A DNA stretch of 64,000 nucleotides, taken from NCBI RefSeq assembly GCF_027627575.1, contig NZ_CP114065.1, positions 5,890,001 to 5,954,000 on the forward strand, written 5' to 3'. The DNA is from Kribbella sp. CA-293567. GTDB taxonomy: Bacteria; Actinomycetota; Actinomycetes; Propionibacteriales; Kribbellaceae. Position 1 is the first letter of the stretch; the number at the start of each line of letters is the position of its first letter. This document shows, piece after piece, positions 49,356 through 59,260 of this stretch. The notes beneath the pieces were generated by a model. It had not been told where the DNA came from and made no database searches. It saw only the letters and a program-made list of their open reading frames with translations. The position numbers and the translations under genes were made by a program.

Positions 49356-50554
49356 GCTGGATCGACATCCCCACGAACTCCCCGTTCGGGCCGGAGAACC
49401 TGCCGCTCGGCATCTTCCGGACCGGCGACGAGGAGCCGAGGGTCGGTGCGGCGATCGGTGACCAGGTGATCGACCTGGCCCCGGTTGCCTCCGCCCAGAT
49501 GCTGGACGGCGCGCAGGTGTTCGCCGAGCCGACCCTGAACGCGTTCCTCGCGCTCGGCCGGCCGGCCTGGCACGCGACCCGCGAGTGGCTGCTCGACCTG
49601 GTGCGCAACGAGGCGAACCGGGACGCGGTCGAGCCGTACCTGATCCCGCGGTCGGCCGTCACGCTGCAACTGCCGTTCGAGGTGGCCGACTACGTCGATT
49701 TTTACGCCTCGGAGAACCACGCGACCAACGTCGGCAGGCTGTTCCGCCCCGATGCCGAGCCGCTGCTGCCGAACTGGAAGCACCTCCCCGTCGGCTACCA
49801 CGGCCGGGCCGGCACGGTCGTTGCCAGTGGCACCGACATTGTCCGCCCGAGCGGTCAGCGCAAGGCGCCCGGCGACGACCAGCCGACGTACGGGCCGTCC
49901 CAGCGGCTCGACATCGAGGTGGAGCTCGGCTACGTGGTGGGCACTCCGTCCTCACTCGGCAGCCGGGTCGCGGTCGAGGGTTTCAGGGATCACGTGTACG
50001 GCGTAGTGGTGCTGAACGACTGGTCGGCGCGCGATATCCAGGCCTGGGAGTACGTGCCGCTCGGCCCGTTCCTGGGCAAGTCTTTCGCCACCTCCATCTC
50101 ACCCTGGGTGGTGTCGCTGGAGGCGCTCGAGGGTGCAGAAGTTGCCCTGAGCCCACAAGAGCCCGCCGTCCTGCCGTACTTGGCGAGTGAGCGGTTGACG
50201 AACCTCGACATCACCTTCGAGGTGTACTGGAACGGCGAGCTGGTGAGCAGCCCGCCGTACCGGGAGATGTACTGGTCGGCGGCGCAGATGCTGGCCCATC
50301 TCTCGGTGAACGGCGCGTCGGTGCGGACCGGCGATCTGTTCGCCTCCGGCACCGTCTCGGGAGCGGAGAAGGACCAGCGCGGCTCGTTCCTCGAGCTCAG
50401 CTGGGGTGGGCGGGAGCCGATCTCGGTGAAGGGTGAGGAGCGGACGTTCCTGCTCGACGGCGACGAGGTCACCATCACCGCCTCGGCGACCGCTGCCGAC
50501 GGGAGCTCGATCGGTCTCGGGTCGGTCACCGGCCGGATCCTTCCGGCCCGCTGA
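49352..50554 (+). CDS. fahA: fumarylacetoacetase
   Basis: This 400-residue enzyme has the fumarylacetoacetase N-terminal domain (WIDIPTNSPFGPENLPLGIF) and the catalytic FAH domain with DFYASENHATNVGRLFR, LPVGYHGRAGTVVASG, IEVELGYVVG and VVLNDWSARDIQAWEYVPLGPFLGKSF (outlined). It hydrolyses fumarylacetoacetate to fumarate and acetoacetate, the last step of tyrosine breakdown. GGAGG lies nine bases before the GTG at 49352. Translation is coupled to the unknown upstream gene. No maleylacetoacetate isomerase gene is visible in the window. Confidence 0.92.
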   Translation: MSWIDIPTNSPFGPENLPLGIFRTGDEEPRVGAAIGDQVIDLAPVASAQMLDGAQVFAEPTLNAFLALGRPAWHATREWLLDLVRNEANRDAVEPYLIPRSAVTLQLPFEVADYVDFYASENHATNVGRLFRPDAEPLLPNWKHLPVGYHGRAGTVVASGTDIVRPSGQRKAPGDDQPTYGPSQRLDIEVELGYVVGTPSSLGSRVAVEGFRDHVYGVVVLNDWSARDIQAWEYVPLGPFLGKSFATSISPWVVSLEALEGAEVALSPQEPAVLPYLASERLTNLDITFEVYWNGELVSSPPYREMYWSAAQMLAHLSVNGASVRTGDLFASGTVSGAEKDQRGSFLELSWGGREPISVKGEERTFLLDGDEVTITASATAADGSSIGLGSVTGRILPAR

Positions 50555-50626
50555 GTCGGCCGAGCAGCAGAGCAGGGTTCTCCCCCGGCGGCCTGTCAAG
50601 GGGTCGTCGGGATCTACTTAATCGTT

Positions 50627-50647
50627 CACTAAATCTGTTCATTAGTG
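50627..50647. promoter_or_regulatory. candidate operator upstream of the GH101 gene
   Basis: CACTAA and TTAGTG form a perfect 6-bp inverted repeat with a 9-bp spacer in an AT-rich stretch. TTGACT at about 50657 follows. The combination looks like a regulated promoter for the GH101 gene, but no regulator is adjacent. Confidence 0.35.
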
Positions 50648-50723
50648 TTCGTTTCTATTGACTTCTTGGCGGTTACGTACGCAGAATCCGTGGCACAGTG
50701 ACCCGCCCGTCAGGAGTCGTCCC

Positions 50724-53700
50724 GTGCCTCGACCCGTCCTCCCAGCCCTCACGGCAGCCACCCTGGCTGCCGGTTTGCTCGTCGCCGTCCCGCCCCCGGC
50801 GGCCACCGCCGGCCTGTCCGCCGACGCCGCAGCAGCCGATCTGACCCTCAGCTCACCGGAACTGACCGTCACCGTCGCCGCCGACTTCCCGCGCGTCATC
50901 CGGTACGCCGACAACGCGTCCGGCCGGACGCTCGGCGGTCAGCCCGACGCGATCTCGACCATCACCGTCAACGGTGTCGTCCGCGCGGCCCGGCTGACCG
51001 GACCACCGACGGTCACCGGCCACAAGGCGCAGTACAAGCTGGCCTTCGACGCGCTGCCCGGCGTGGAGCTGGACGCCAGCCTCGCGGTCACCGGCCGGGT
51101 GACCACCTTCAGCATCGACGCGGTCCGCGACACCGAGGCCGCTCGGGTCGGGACGATCGACATCCCGGACCACGACCTGGTCTCCGTGGCGAGCACCGAC
51201 CCCGGCGCGACCACCGCCTTCACCACGCTCGACCCCGACTCGACCCGGACCGCGGACAAGATCACCGCGGTCACCTCCGCCACCGCGGCCGAACCGGCCG
51301 CCACCGGAGCGGCGTACGCGTTCGTGAACACCAGTGGTTTGGCCGCTGGGATCGAGTCGAACTCGGTCTACGACAAGCCGTCCGGGCAGTCCGTGGACGA
51401 CGGCGCCCGTTTCTGGCACCGGGCTCGCAAGGGTGCCGACGGCACCAGCCGCGTCGGCGTCTGGAGCGGGCAGTGGACCTATCGCGCCGACACCTCGCCG
51501 TACCCGGAGCCGTTGCCGTGGGCCAAGGTGGTCGTGACCCCGGATGCGAACAACGACCAGACCGTCGACTGGCAGGACGGCGCGATCGCGTTCCGCTCGA
51601 TCATGACCGAGCCGCTGGGTGGCGACCAGGTGAAGGACCGGGTCGTCACGCACATCCCCTTCAACTTCGCCAGTCAGGCGACGCATCCGTTCCTGCGCAC
51701 CCTGGACGACGTCAAGCGGATCTCGCTGGCGACCGACGGTCTCGGGCAGCTGGCAGTGCTGAAGGGCTACGGCTCGGAGGGACACGACTCGGCCCACCCC
51801 GACTACGGCGGCAACTACAACCTCCGGGCCGGTGGGCTGACCGACCTGAACACCCTGCTCAAGAAGGGCAAGGACTACAACGCCGCGTTCGGCGTCCACG
51901 TGAACGCCACCGAGTCCTATCCGGAGGCCAACGCCTTCAGCGAGAGCCTGGTCGACAAGACCAGCAAGGGCTGGAACTGGCTGAACCAGAGCTACTACAT
52001 CAAGCAGCGTCCTGATCTTGCCTCGGGCAACATCATCGAGCGCTTCCAGCAGCTACGGAACGAGACCGACCAGAACCTGCAGCAGCTCTACATCGACGTG
52101 TACTACCAGTCCGGCTGGCTGGCGGACGGTCTGAGCCGGCAGCTCGCCGACCAGGGCTGGCAGATCTCCACCGAGTGGGCCGACCGGCACGAGCGCACGT
52201 CGCTGTGGTCGCACTGGGCCAACGACCTGGACTACGGCGGCGCCACCAACAAGGGCCTGAACTCCCGGATCATCCGGTTCGTCCGCAACCACGAGAAGGA
52301 CGTCTGGAACGCGGACCCGATCCTCGGCCAGACCTCCCTGGTCGAGTTCGAGGGCTGGACCGGCGAGACCGACTGGAACGCCTTCTACGCCAACATCTGG
52401 CAGCGCAACCTGCCGACCAAGTTCCTGCAGCAGCAGAAGATCATCGACTGGAACGCCGGCCGGATCGACTTCACCGGTGACGTCAGCGGCACCGTTGCCA
52501 ACGGCAAGCGCAGCCTGAGCGTCGGGACGGCGAAGGTGCTCGACGGCGACAAGTACCTGCTGCCGTGGGACGGCAACACCAAGCTCTACCACTACAATCC
52601 GGCTGGTGGCACGACCACCTGGCAGGTCCCGTCGGCCTTCCGCACCGACCGCTTCACCGTCTACAAACTGACCGACACCGGCCGCGTCCGGATCGGTACC
52701 GCACCGGTCCGCGACGGCGTCGTTTCGCTGACTTCGGTCGCAGGCCAGCCCTACGTCCTGTACCCCGAGCAGGCGCCGCGGCTCGCGGACCCGCAATGGG
52801 GTGAGGGCAGCCACCTGCAGGACCCCGGCTTCAACGCCGGCGATCTGCGCGCCTGGAAGCCGGTCGGCAATGCCTCCATCGGCACCCTCGCCAACGGCCA
52901 GCACGTCGCCGAACTCGGCGCCGGGGCGAGCAAGCTCGAGCAGCGGATTCGTGGCCTCACTCCCGGCCGCACCTACAGCGCCTCGGCCTGGATCGAGGTC
53001 GAGCCGGGCAAGTCCCGCAGGACCACGCTCGACGTCAACGGCACCGCGGTGGTCGTGGACCGCTCGACCGCACAGAACCGGGTCGCCTCGGACGACAAGC
53101 AAGGCCTGTACTACCAGCGCGCCAAGGTGGTCTTCGAGGCCGCCGGTACGACGGCCGACCTGACCATCGGTGCCGTCAGCGGTGCCGCCAAGGTCCGGGT
53201 CGACGATGTCCGGGTGGTGGAGACCAAGCGTCCGGCCGCCGGGCTCGTCGACGACTTCGAGAACGTCGACCAGGGCTGGGGCCCGTTCGTGAAGGGCGAT
53301 GCGGGTGGCACGACCGATCCACGGACGGTCCTGGCGAAGAAGCACGCGCCCTACACGCAGGCCGGCTGGAACGGGAAGCTCGTCGACGACGTACTCGAGG
53401 GTGACTGGTCCCTCAAGTCACACGAGGAGAACCAAGGCTTGGTTTATCGCACGACACCGGCGACCGTGCCGTTCACGCCCGGCCACAAGTACCAGGTCAG
53501 CTTCGACTACGAGAACGGCGTGGCGGGCCAGTACGCCTGGGTCCAGGGCGTGGATCGGCCCAAGTCGGTCGAGGTGAAGGCGACCCCGATCGGTGCCCAG
53601 CGCACCAAGGCGAAGTTCAGCCAGGAATTCGTGGCCGGCTGTGGTGGCGACTACTGGGTCGGCCTGCGCAAGTTGTCGGCCGGCGGTGACCAGGCGGACT

Positions 53701-54506
53701 TCGTCCTCGACAACTTCGCCGTGACCGATCTCGGTGCATCGAGCGAGACCGCGGACTGTACTTCGCTGAGCCTGGCGGGCGCCGGCCTGAACGGCATGGT
53801 GTCCGGTGAGGAGAACACAGTCGTCAGCACCTTCACCAACAACGATGTGGTTGCCGTCAACAACATCACGCTGGCACTCACCGCTCCGGCGGGCTGGACG
53901 GTCACCGCGGCTACTCCGGCAACTCACGCGGCGGTGGCCGCCGGTACCAGCGTCAGCACGAGTTGGTCGGTGACGCCGCCTGCCGGGACACCCGAGGGCA
54001 AGTACGGGCTGACGGCAACTGGTGGTCGGGCGACGACGACGGCCGAGGCGACTCTGCTGCCGCCGGGCATCGTGCCGCAGTCGCGGATCAAGGTGGCCGA
54101 CGTCAGCAGCGAGGATGTCGCCACCGACGGGGCGGCTATCGCAGCCCTCGATGGAAACCCGAGCACGCTGTGGCACTCCGCCTGGTCACAGGTGCCGACT
54201 CCGGCCACCTACCCGCATCACGTCACGCTGGATCTCGGGACGACGTACCAGGTGAACGGGTTCAGCTACCTGCCGCGGCAGAGTGGGACGAACGGGATGG
54301 TCAAGGGCTACGAGTTGTACGTCAGCGCGGACGGGCAGAGCTGGGGTGAGCCGGTGAAGACCGGCGCCTTCCCCAACTCGATCGCCGCGCAGCGGGTCGA
54401 CTTCACCGCGAAACCCGGTCGCTATCTCAAGTTCGTCGGCACCAGCTCGCTGAACGGCGCCGTCTTCGGCTCCGCCGCCGAGCTGAACGTCTACGGGACC
54501 CGATAG
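50724..54506 (+). CDS. secreted GH101 endo-alpha-N-acetylgalactosaminidase with C-terminal CBM32-like domain
   Basis: From GTG at 50724 (AGGAG eight bases upstream) the protein is 1260 residues with a Sec signal ending near AVPPPAATA. The catalytic part matches GH101: LYIDVYYQSGWLADG with the candidate nucleophile D458, and ISTEWADRHERTSLWSHWANDL with candidate acid/base E484. It is followed by beta-domains, an NPCBM/NEW3-like stretch (about 1010-1110) and an F5/8-type (CBM32-like) domain (about 1116-1260). GH101 enzymes release the Gal-beta-1,3-GalNAc disaccharide from mucin-type O-glycans. An upstream TTG at 50658 would lengthen the signal unnaturally. Confidence 0.9.
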   Translation: MPRPVLPALTAATLAAGLLVAVPPPAATAGLSADAAAADLTLSSPELTVTVAADFPRVIRYADNASGRTLGGQPDAISTITVNGVVRAARLTGPPTVTGHKAQYKLAFDALPGVELDASLAVTGRVTTFSIDAVRDTEAARVGTIDIPDHDLVSVASTDPGATTAFTTLDPDSTRTADKITAVTSATAAEPAATGAAYAFVNTSGLAAGIESNSVYDKPSGQSVDDGARFWHRARKGADGTSRVGVWSGQWTYRADTSPYPEPLPWAKVVVTPDANNDQTVDWQDGAIAFRSIMTEPLGGDQVKDRVVTHIPFNFASQATHPFLRTLDDVKRISLATDGLGQLAVLKGYGSEGHDSAHPDYGGNYNLRAGGLTDLNTLLKKGKDYNAAFGVHVNATESYPEANAFSESLVDKTSKGWNWLNQSYYIKQRPDLASGNIIERFQQLRNETDQNLQQLYIDVYYQSGWLADGLSRQLADQGWQISTEWADRHERTSLWSHWANDLDYGGATNKGLNSRIIRFVRNHEKDVWNADPILGQTSLVEFEGWTGETDWNAFYANIWQRNLPTKFLQQQKIIDWNAGRIDFTGDVSGTVANGKRSLSVGTAKVLDGDKYLLPWDGNTKLYHYNPAGGTTTWQVPSAFRTDRFTVYKLTDTGRVRIGTAPVRDGVVSLTSVAGQPYVLYPEQAPRLADPQWGEGSHLQDPGFNAGDLRAWKPVGNASIGTLANGQHVAELGAGASKLEQRIRGLTPGRTYSASAWIEVEPGKSRRTTLDVNGTAVVVDRSTAQNRVASDDKQGLYYQRAKVVFEAAGTTADLTIGAVSGAAKVRVDDVRVVETKRPAAGLVDDFENVDQGWGPFVKGDAGGTTDPRTVLAKKHAPYTQAGWNGKLVDDVLEGDWSLKSHEENQGLVYRTTPATVPFTPGHKYQVSFDYENGVAGQYAWVQGVDRPKSVEVKATPIGAQRTKAKFSQEFVAGCGGDYWVGLRKLSAGGDQADFVLDNFAVTDLGASSETADCTSLSLAGAGLNGMVSGEENTVVSTFTNNDVVAVNNITLALTAPAGWTVTAATPATHAAVAAGTSVSTSWSVTPPAGTPEGKYGLTATGGRATTTAEATLLPPGIVPQSRIKVADVSSEDVATDGAAIAALDGNPSTLWHSAWSQVPTPATYPHHVTLDLGTTYQVNGFSYLPRQSGTNGMVKGYELYVSADGQSWGEPVKTGAFPNSIAAQRVDFTAKPGRYLKFVGTSSLNGAVFGSAAELNVYGTR

Positions 54507-54520
54507 CCCTGGTGCAGCAG

Positions 54521-54561
54521 GGAGAGCGGCGCCATCTCCCCCGAGCATGGCGCCGCTCTCC
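54521..54561. terminator. bidirectional hairpin terminator
   Basis: Two 15-bp arms (54521-54535, starting GGAGAGCGGC; and 54547-54561) are exact reverse complements with an 11-nt loop. The hairpin sits between the convergent GH101 gene and a small secreted-protein gene and should terminate both. Confidence 0.8.
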
Positions 54562-54568
54562 GTTGTCC

Positions 54569-55000
54569 TCACTTGGTGATGCTGACCGACACGGCGGCGC
54601 TGGTGGCCTTGGCGGTGACCACCCGGAACTTGTTCACGCCGACCCGGCCGCTCTGCACCCAGACCGAGTACGTCGCCTTGCCGGTCACCTTGGTGGTGGC
54701 CGGGAAGTTGACCCACTTGCCGCTCTGCAGGCGCTGCACCTGGACGACCGAGTTGGTGGCGATGCCGGTTGTCCTGCCGGTGAAGGCAACCTTGGCCCAA
54801 GCCTTGGCGGTGGCCTGGTCGGACTTGATGGTGATCGCCGGCTTGGCTGCGACGGAACCGGCCGCCGCGTTGGTGATCCGGGTGCTGTCCGGCGTCGCGT
54901 TGGCCTGCAGAGCACCGGCGACGCCGATCCCGGCCGCGGCCAGCGCGATCCCGGCGACGACAGCGGCGGACCGGCGAACAACCTCAGAGCGAATGCGCAT
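54569..55000 (-). CDS. small secreted protein of unknown function
   Basis: This 143-residue protein has a Sec signal (VVRRSAAVVAGIALAAAGIGVAGALQANA) and a mature part of about 105 residues made of strand-like blocks (AWAKVAFTGRTTG, VVQVQRLQSGKWVNFPATTKV, KATYSVWVQSGRVGVNKFRVV) resembling an Ig-like or bacterial-adhesin-like sandwich. No cysteines or catalytic motif are seen. Eighty bases separate it from the stop of the upstream histidine kinase gene, and a strong terminator follows. Confidence 0.72.
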   Translation of the reverse strand: MRIRSEVVRRSAAVVAGIALAAAGIGVAGALQANATPDSTRITNAAAGSVAAKPAITIKSDQATAKAWAKVAFTGRTTGIATNSVVQVQRLQSGKWVNFPATTKVTGKATYSVWVQSGRVGVNKFRVVTAKATSAAVSVSITK

Positions 55001-55079
55001 TTCGTGGTTTCCCCTCGTACGTAGGGGTTCTGGTGAACCCGACGTAACTGGAGACGCCGCGTCTTCGCGAAAGGTTGTG

Positions 55080-56324
55080 TTACGGCTCCGTGTCAGGACG
55101 GTTGGGCAGCACCAACCGGGCGCAGGCACCGCCGCCGGGGGCGGTACCGAAGGTCAGCTCGGCGCCGAGCACCTTCGCGTGACCGGCCGCGATGGTCAGG
55201 CCGAGTCCGTGGCCGACGCCGCGCTCCGCCATTCCCGAACGGAACCGACGGGGGCCTTCGGCAATCAGTTCCTCGGGATAGCCGGTGCCGTGGTCGACCA
55301 CCTCGATGGTCCGGCCCTGCACGGTCACCTCGATCGGCGGCCGGCCGTGCCGCAGTCCGTTGACGATCAGGTTGGCCAGGATCCGCTCGATCCGGCGCGA
55401 GTCGGTGGAGATCGTCTCCTCCCGGCCGATCCGGTGCACGACCACACTGTCCGGCGCGAGCGACTGCTGCATCCGCAGGCGGCCGACGGCCGATCCGACG
55501 AAGGCACCGATCCCGACGTGCTCCAGATCGACCTGCTCCACCCCCGAGTCGAACCGGGCGATCTCGAGCAGGTCCTCGACCAGCCGGCGCAGTACCTTGG
55601 CGCGGTCGCGGACCAGCTCGCTGGGCCGGCCCGGTGGCAGCAACTCGGCGGCCGTCAGCAGGCCGGTGACCGGCGTCCGGAGGTCGTGGGCGACGTCCGC
55701 GGTGAATCTTCGCTCGGCCTCGAGTTGTCCGCGCAGCGAACTGGCCATCGTGTCCAGTGCCGTGGCGAGCGCCTGGACCTCGTCCTTGCCCTTGCCCGCC
55801 GCGGCGGCGGCCGAGGCGTCGAGATCTCCCGAAGCGATCCGGCGCGCCGTACCGGCGACGGCGACGATCCGGCGGGACAGGCTGCCGGCCGCGATCACGC
55901 TGCCCAGGGCAACCAGGGCCACGGTGCCGATACCGCCCAGGATCAGGGCCCGGCGCAACGCGTTCATCGACGGGTCGTTGGCGTCGTACTCCTGCTGGAT
56001 CGACAGGATCTGGCCGTCCTTGACGCTGACGGCCGCCCACATCCGGGCATCCGGCGAAGCGGTCTTGAACGTGGCCCGCTTGCCGTCCAGGACGGCCGCC
56101 CGGAGTTGCGGTGGCAACTCCGGGTCGTCCAGCCGGGCGCCGAAGACCGGGATCTCGGTCCGCTCGTAGCTCTGCGCCGCGGCCTGGATCCGTTCGTCGG
56201 CGAAGCTCCGCGTGCGGTCCAGCCGGGCCGACTGGGCCTGGGTGTAGACCGCTACGCAGAGCACCAGGATCGCCAGCGAGGAAACCAGGACGAAGATCAG
56301 ACCTAGCTTGCTGCGAAGGCCCAC
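55080..56324 (-). CDS. sensor histidine kinase (CseC-like)
   Basis: This 414-residue kinase has an N-terminal membrane helix, an extracytoplasmic region of about 90 residues, a second membrane helix (ALILGGIGTVALVALGSVIAAG), a HAMP domain, the HisKA H-box VAHDLRTPV (H213), and an HATPase domain with NLIVNGLRHG and GHGLGLTIAAGH. Its partner is the response regulator encoded 56 bp upstream. Gene order lipoprotein-regulator-kinase matches cseA-cseB-cseC of the Streptomyces envelope-stress system. The start is GTG. Confidence 0.88.
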   Translation of the reverse strand: MGLRSKLGLIFVLVSSLAILVLCVAVYTQAQSARLDRTRSFADERIQAAAQSYERTEIPVFGARLDDPELPPQLRAAVLDGKRATFKTASPDARMWAAVSVKDGQILSIQQEYDANDPSMNALRRALILGGIGTVALVALGSVIAAGSLSRRIVAVAGTARRIASGDLDASAAAAAGKGKDEVQALATALDTMASSLRGQLEAERRFTADVAHDLRTPVTGLLTAAELLPPGRPSELVRDRAKVLRRLVEDLLEIARFDSGVEQVDLEHVGIGAFVGSAVGRLRMQQSLAPDSVVVHRIGREETISTDSRRIERILANLIVNGLRHGRPPIEVTVQGRTIEVVDHGTGYPEELIAEGPRRFRSGMAERGVGHGLGLTIAAGHAKVLGAELTFGTAPGGGACARLVLPNRPDTEP

Positions 56325-56380
56325 GGGTGTCCTCCGTCCGGCGGCAGTGCGTCAGCTCCGGCGTACAGGTAGGTGGACAC

Positions 56381-57079
<699 letters not shown>

Positions 57080-57085
57080 TGAAGT

Positions 57086-57697
57086 TCAGTCTCCCTTGGG
57101 GTCCTTCGAGCTCACCTTGGTCATCTGCCCGCCGGCCCAACGGTAGACCTCGACCAGGCGTCCGGACGGACAGCAAGGCGCGTCGTCCAGAGTGAATTTC
57201 TGCGACTCGGCCACCAGATCGCCTTGCTGGCTGGGAACGATCTTCAACTGCTCGGCCTTCAAACTCCAAACCCGGCGTGGCCCGGTCGGCGAGTCGGCCA
57301 TCAGAACGGCCCCGATCACGAACTTCTCGTTCGTGTGGATCAGCACGATCAGCTGCGAGCTGCCGGTCTTCATCACGTCGACGGCCGGGCCCTGGGTCAG
57401 GCAGCGATCCACCACCGAGCACCGGCCGACGATCTTGCGGAAGTACGGGTCCAGTTGCTTGTCGACCTGCAGACTGTCGCGGACCTGAGGCAGCGTGAAC
57501 GCCGCCGGAGGAGCCACGGCCGGCCGGCCCGGCGTGGGCGGAGTACCGAAGCCGCGGTTGGTCGAGACCGTGGGAGTGGGTGAGCTCTCCGGCGGCTCGG
57601 CGCCCTCGACCCGCAGGCCACCGCCGTTCCCGCAGGCGGACAGCACGACGGAGGCAGTCAGCGCCAGCGCGGCCGGCAGCAATTGCCTAGCTCGCAT
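57086..57697 (-). CDS. CseA-like lipoprotein
   Basis: This 203-residue protein has a signal ending in the lipobox VVLSACGNG and a Pro/Thr-rich linker (PPESSPTPTVST). The folded part includes DPYFRKIVGRCSVVDRC and DDAPCCPSGRLVEVYRWAGGQ. Size, lipobox and position before a CseB/CseC-like pair match CseA, an extracytoplasmic lipoprotein that damps the Streptomyces envelope-stress response. GGAGG precedes the chosen ATG. I base the name on gene order more than on motif identity. Confidence 0.75.
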   Translation of the reverse strand: MRARQLLPAALALTASVVLSACGNGGGLRVEGAEPPESSPTPTVSTNRGFGTPPTPGRPAVAPPAAFTLPQVRDSLQVDKQLDPYFRKIVGRCSVVDRCLTQGPAVDVMKTGSSQLIVLIHTNEKFVIGAVLMADSPTGPRRVWSLKAEQLKIVPSQQGDLVAESQKFTLDDAPCCPSGRLVEVYRWAGGQMTKVSSKDPKGD

Positions 57698-57845
57698 GGG
57701 TGACCTCCAGCCTCGCCTCACGATTTCCCCCGTTTTCAGACAACTGCCTTCCATAGTGCGGCCGGCACGTCACATTCGACGGCCGCGGAGGTCGAATGGC
57801 CCCGGCAGTTCCGTTGCGGTTGGATCACAGAAGATGAAACAACCC

Positions 57846-59219
57846 TCACGAAACCACCTTGCCCGGATTCAGCAGGTTCTTCGGGTCCAGCGCGGCCTTG
57901 ATCGCGCGGTGCACCGAGAGGCCGACCGGACCGATCTCCTCGGCCAGCCACTCGCGCTTGAGCACCCCGACGCCGTGCTCGCCGGTGATGGTGCCGCCGA
58001 GCTCCAGCCCGATCTCCATCACCTTGCCGAAGGCCACCTGGGCCCGCGCGGCCTGGTCCGGATCGGCCGCGTCGAACACGACGGTCGGGTGCATGTTGCC
58101 GTCACCGGCATGCCCGAGGACGCCGATGGTGATGTCCAGGTCGGCCGAGAGCCGCTCGATCGCGCCGATGAAGTCGGCCAGCCGGGAGCGCGGTACGCAG
58201 ACGTCGTCGATCATCGTCGTGCCGAGCTGCTCGAGCGCGACCAGCGCCGCCCGGCGGGCCTCCAGCAGGAGTTCACCCTCGGCCGGGTCGTCGGCCTCGA
58301 TGCACTCGATCGCGCCGTACTGCCGGCAGAGCTTCGCCACGGTCGCCACGTCGGCGGCACCGGCCTCGCCACCTGCGTCCGACTGGGCGATCAGCATCGC
58401 GGCAGCCTCGGTCGGCAGGTCCATCCGCAGATGGTCGTTGACCGCCTTGATGGTGGTGCGGTCCATGATCTCCAGCAGGGACAGCGAAACGCCGCTGCGG
58501 ATGATCTCGACGATCGCCTCACCGGCCGCGACACCGGAGCCGAACAGCGCCGCCATCGTGCGTGGCCGGGCCGCTTGCGGGCGCAGCGCGAGCGTCGCCT
58601 CGGTGATGATCCCCAAGGTGCCTTCGCTGCCGACGATCAGCTTGGTCAGGTCGTAGCCGGCGACGCCCTTGACGGTACGCCGGCCGGTTCGCAGTACCTG
58701 ACCGTCGGCGAGCACCACCTCCAGCGCGAGCACGTAGTCGGTCGTCACGCCGTACTTCACGCAGCACAGGCCGCCCGAGTTGGTCGACAGGTTCCCGCCG
58801 ATCGAGCAGAACTCCCAGCTGGACGGATCCGGCGGATAGAACAGGCCCTGCTCGGCCACCGCGCGCGACAGTACCGCGTTGTAGACGCCCGGCTGGGTGA
58901 CGACGTACCGGTCGACGGGCTCGATCGCGAGGATCCGGTCCATCTTCTCCAGTGAGACGACCAGGCAACCGTCGATCGCGTTCGCCGCGCCGGAGAGCCC
59001 GGAGCGGGCACCTTGGGGCACGACGGGAACGCCCGCGTCGTTGGCGAGCTTCATCGCCGCCTGGACATGAGCGGTCTCCCGCGCAAGCACCACCGCGACC
59101 GGCTCACCGGCCGGGCAGAACATCGCCCGGTCGTAGCGGTAGCTCTGGATCCGGTCCTGATCGGTGATCAGCGCCTCCGGCGGCAGCACCTGCCGGAGAC
59201 GCTCGACTAGATCGTTCAT
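57846..59219 (-). CDS. FAD-linked oxidase, GlcD/D-2-hydroxyacid dehydrogenase type
   Basis: This 457-residue flavoprotein has a PCMH FAD-binding domain (VPVVPQGARSGLSGAANAIDGCLVVSLEKMDRI, IGGNLSTNSGGLCCVKYGVTTDYVLALEVV) and a C-terminal FAD-oxidase domain with GHAGDGNMHP and TGEHGVGVLKREWL, the usual metal-histidine and FAD-contact motifs of GlcD and D-lactate/D-2-hydroxyglutarate dehydrogenases. It oxidises a 2-hydroxy acid; the substrate is not clear. No GlcE/GlcF partner genes are adjacent, so it may act alone. Confidence 0.85.
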   Translation of the reverse strand: MNDLVERLRQVLPPEALITDQDRIQSYRYDRAMFCPAGEPVAVVLARETAHVQAAMKLANDAGVPVVPQGARSGLSGAANAIDGCLVVSLEKMDRILAIEPVDRYVVTQPGVYNAVLSRAVAEQGLFYPPDPSSWEFCSIGGNLSTNSGGLCCVKYGVTTDYVLALEVVLADGQVLRTGRRTVKGVAGYDLTKLIVGSEGTLGIITEATLALRPQAARPRTMAALFGSGVAAGEAIVEIIRSGVSLSLLEIMDRTTIKAVNDHLRMDLPTEAAAMLIAQSDAGGEAGAADVATVAKLCRQYGAIECIEADDPAEGELLLEARRAALVALEQLGTTMIDDVCVPRSRLADFIGAIERLSADLDITIGVLGHAGDGNMHPTVVFDAADPDQAARAQVAFGKVMEIGLELGGTITGEHGVGVLKREWLAEEIGPVGLSVHRAIKAALDPKNLLNPGKVVS

Positions 59220-59260
59220 AATCTCGAGCTTAGGCGGTTCTGGTGTTGCACGGCAGAGCT

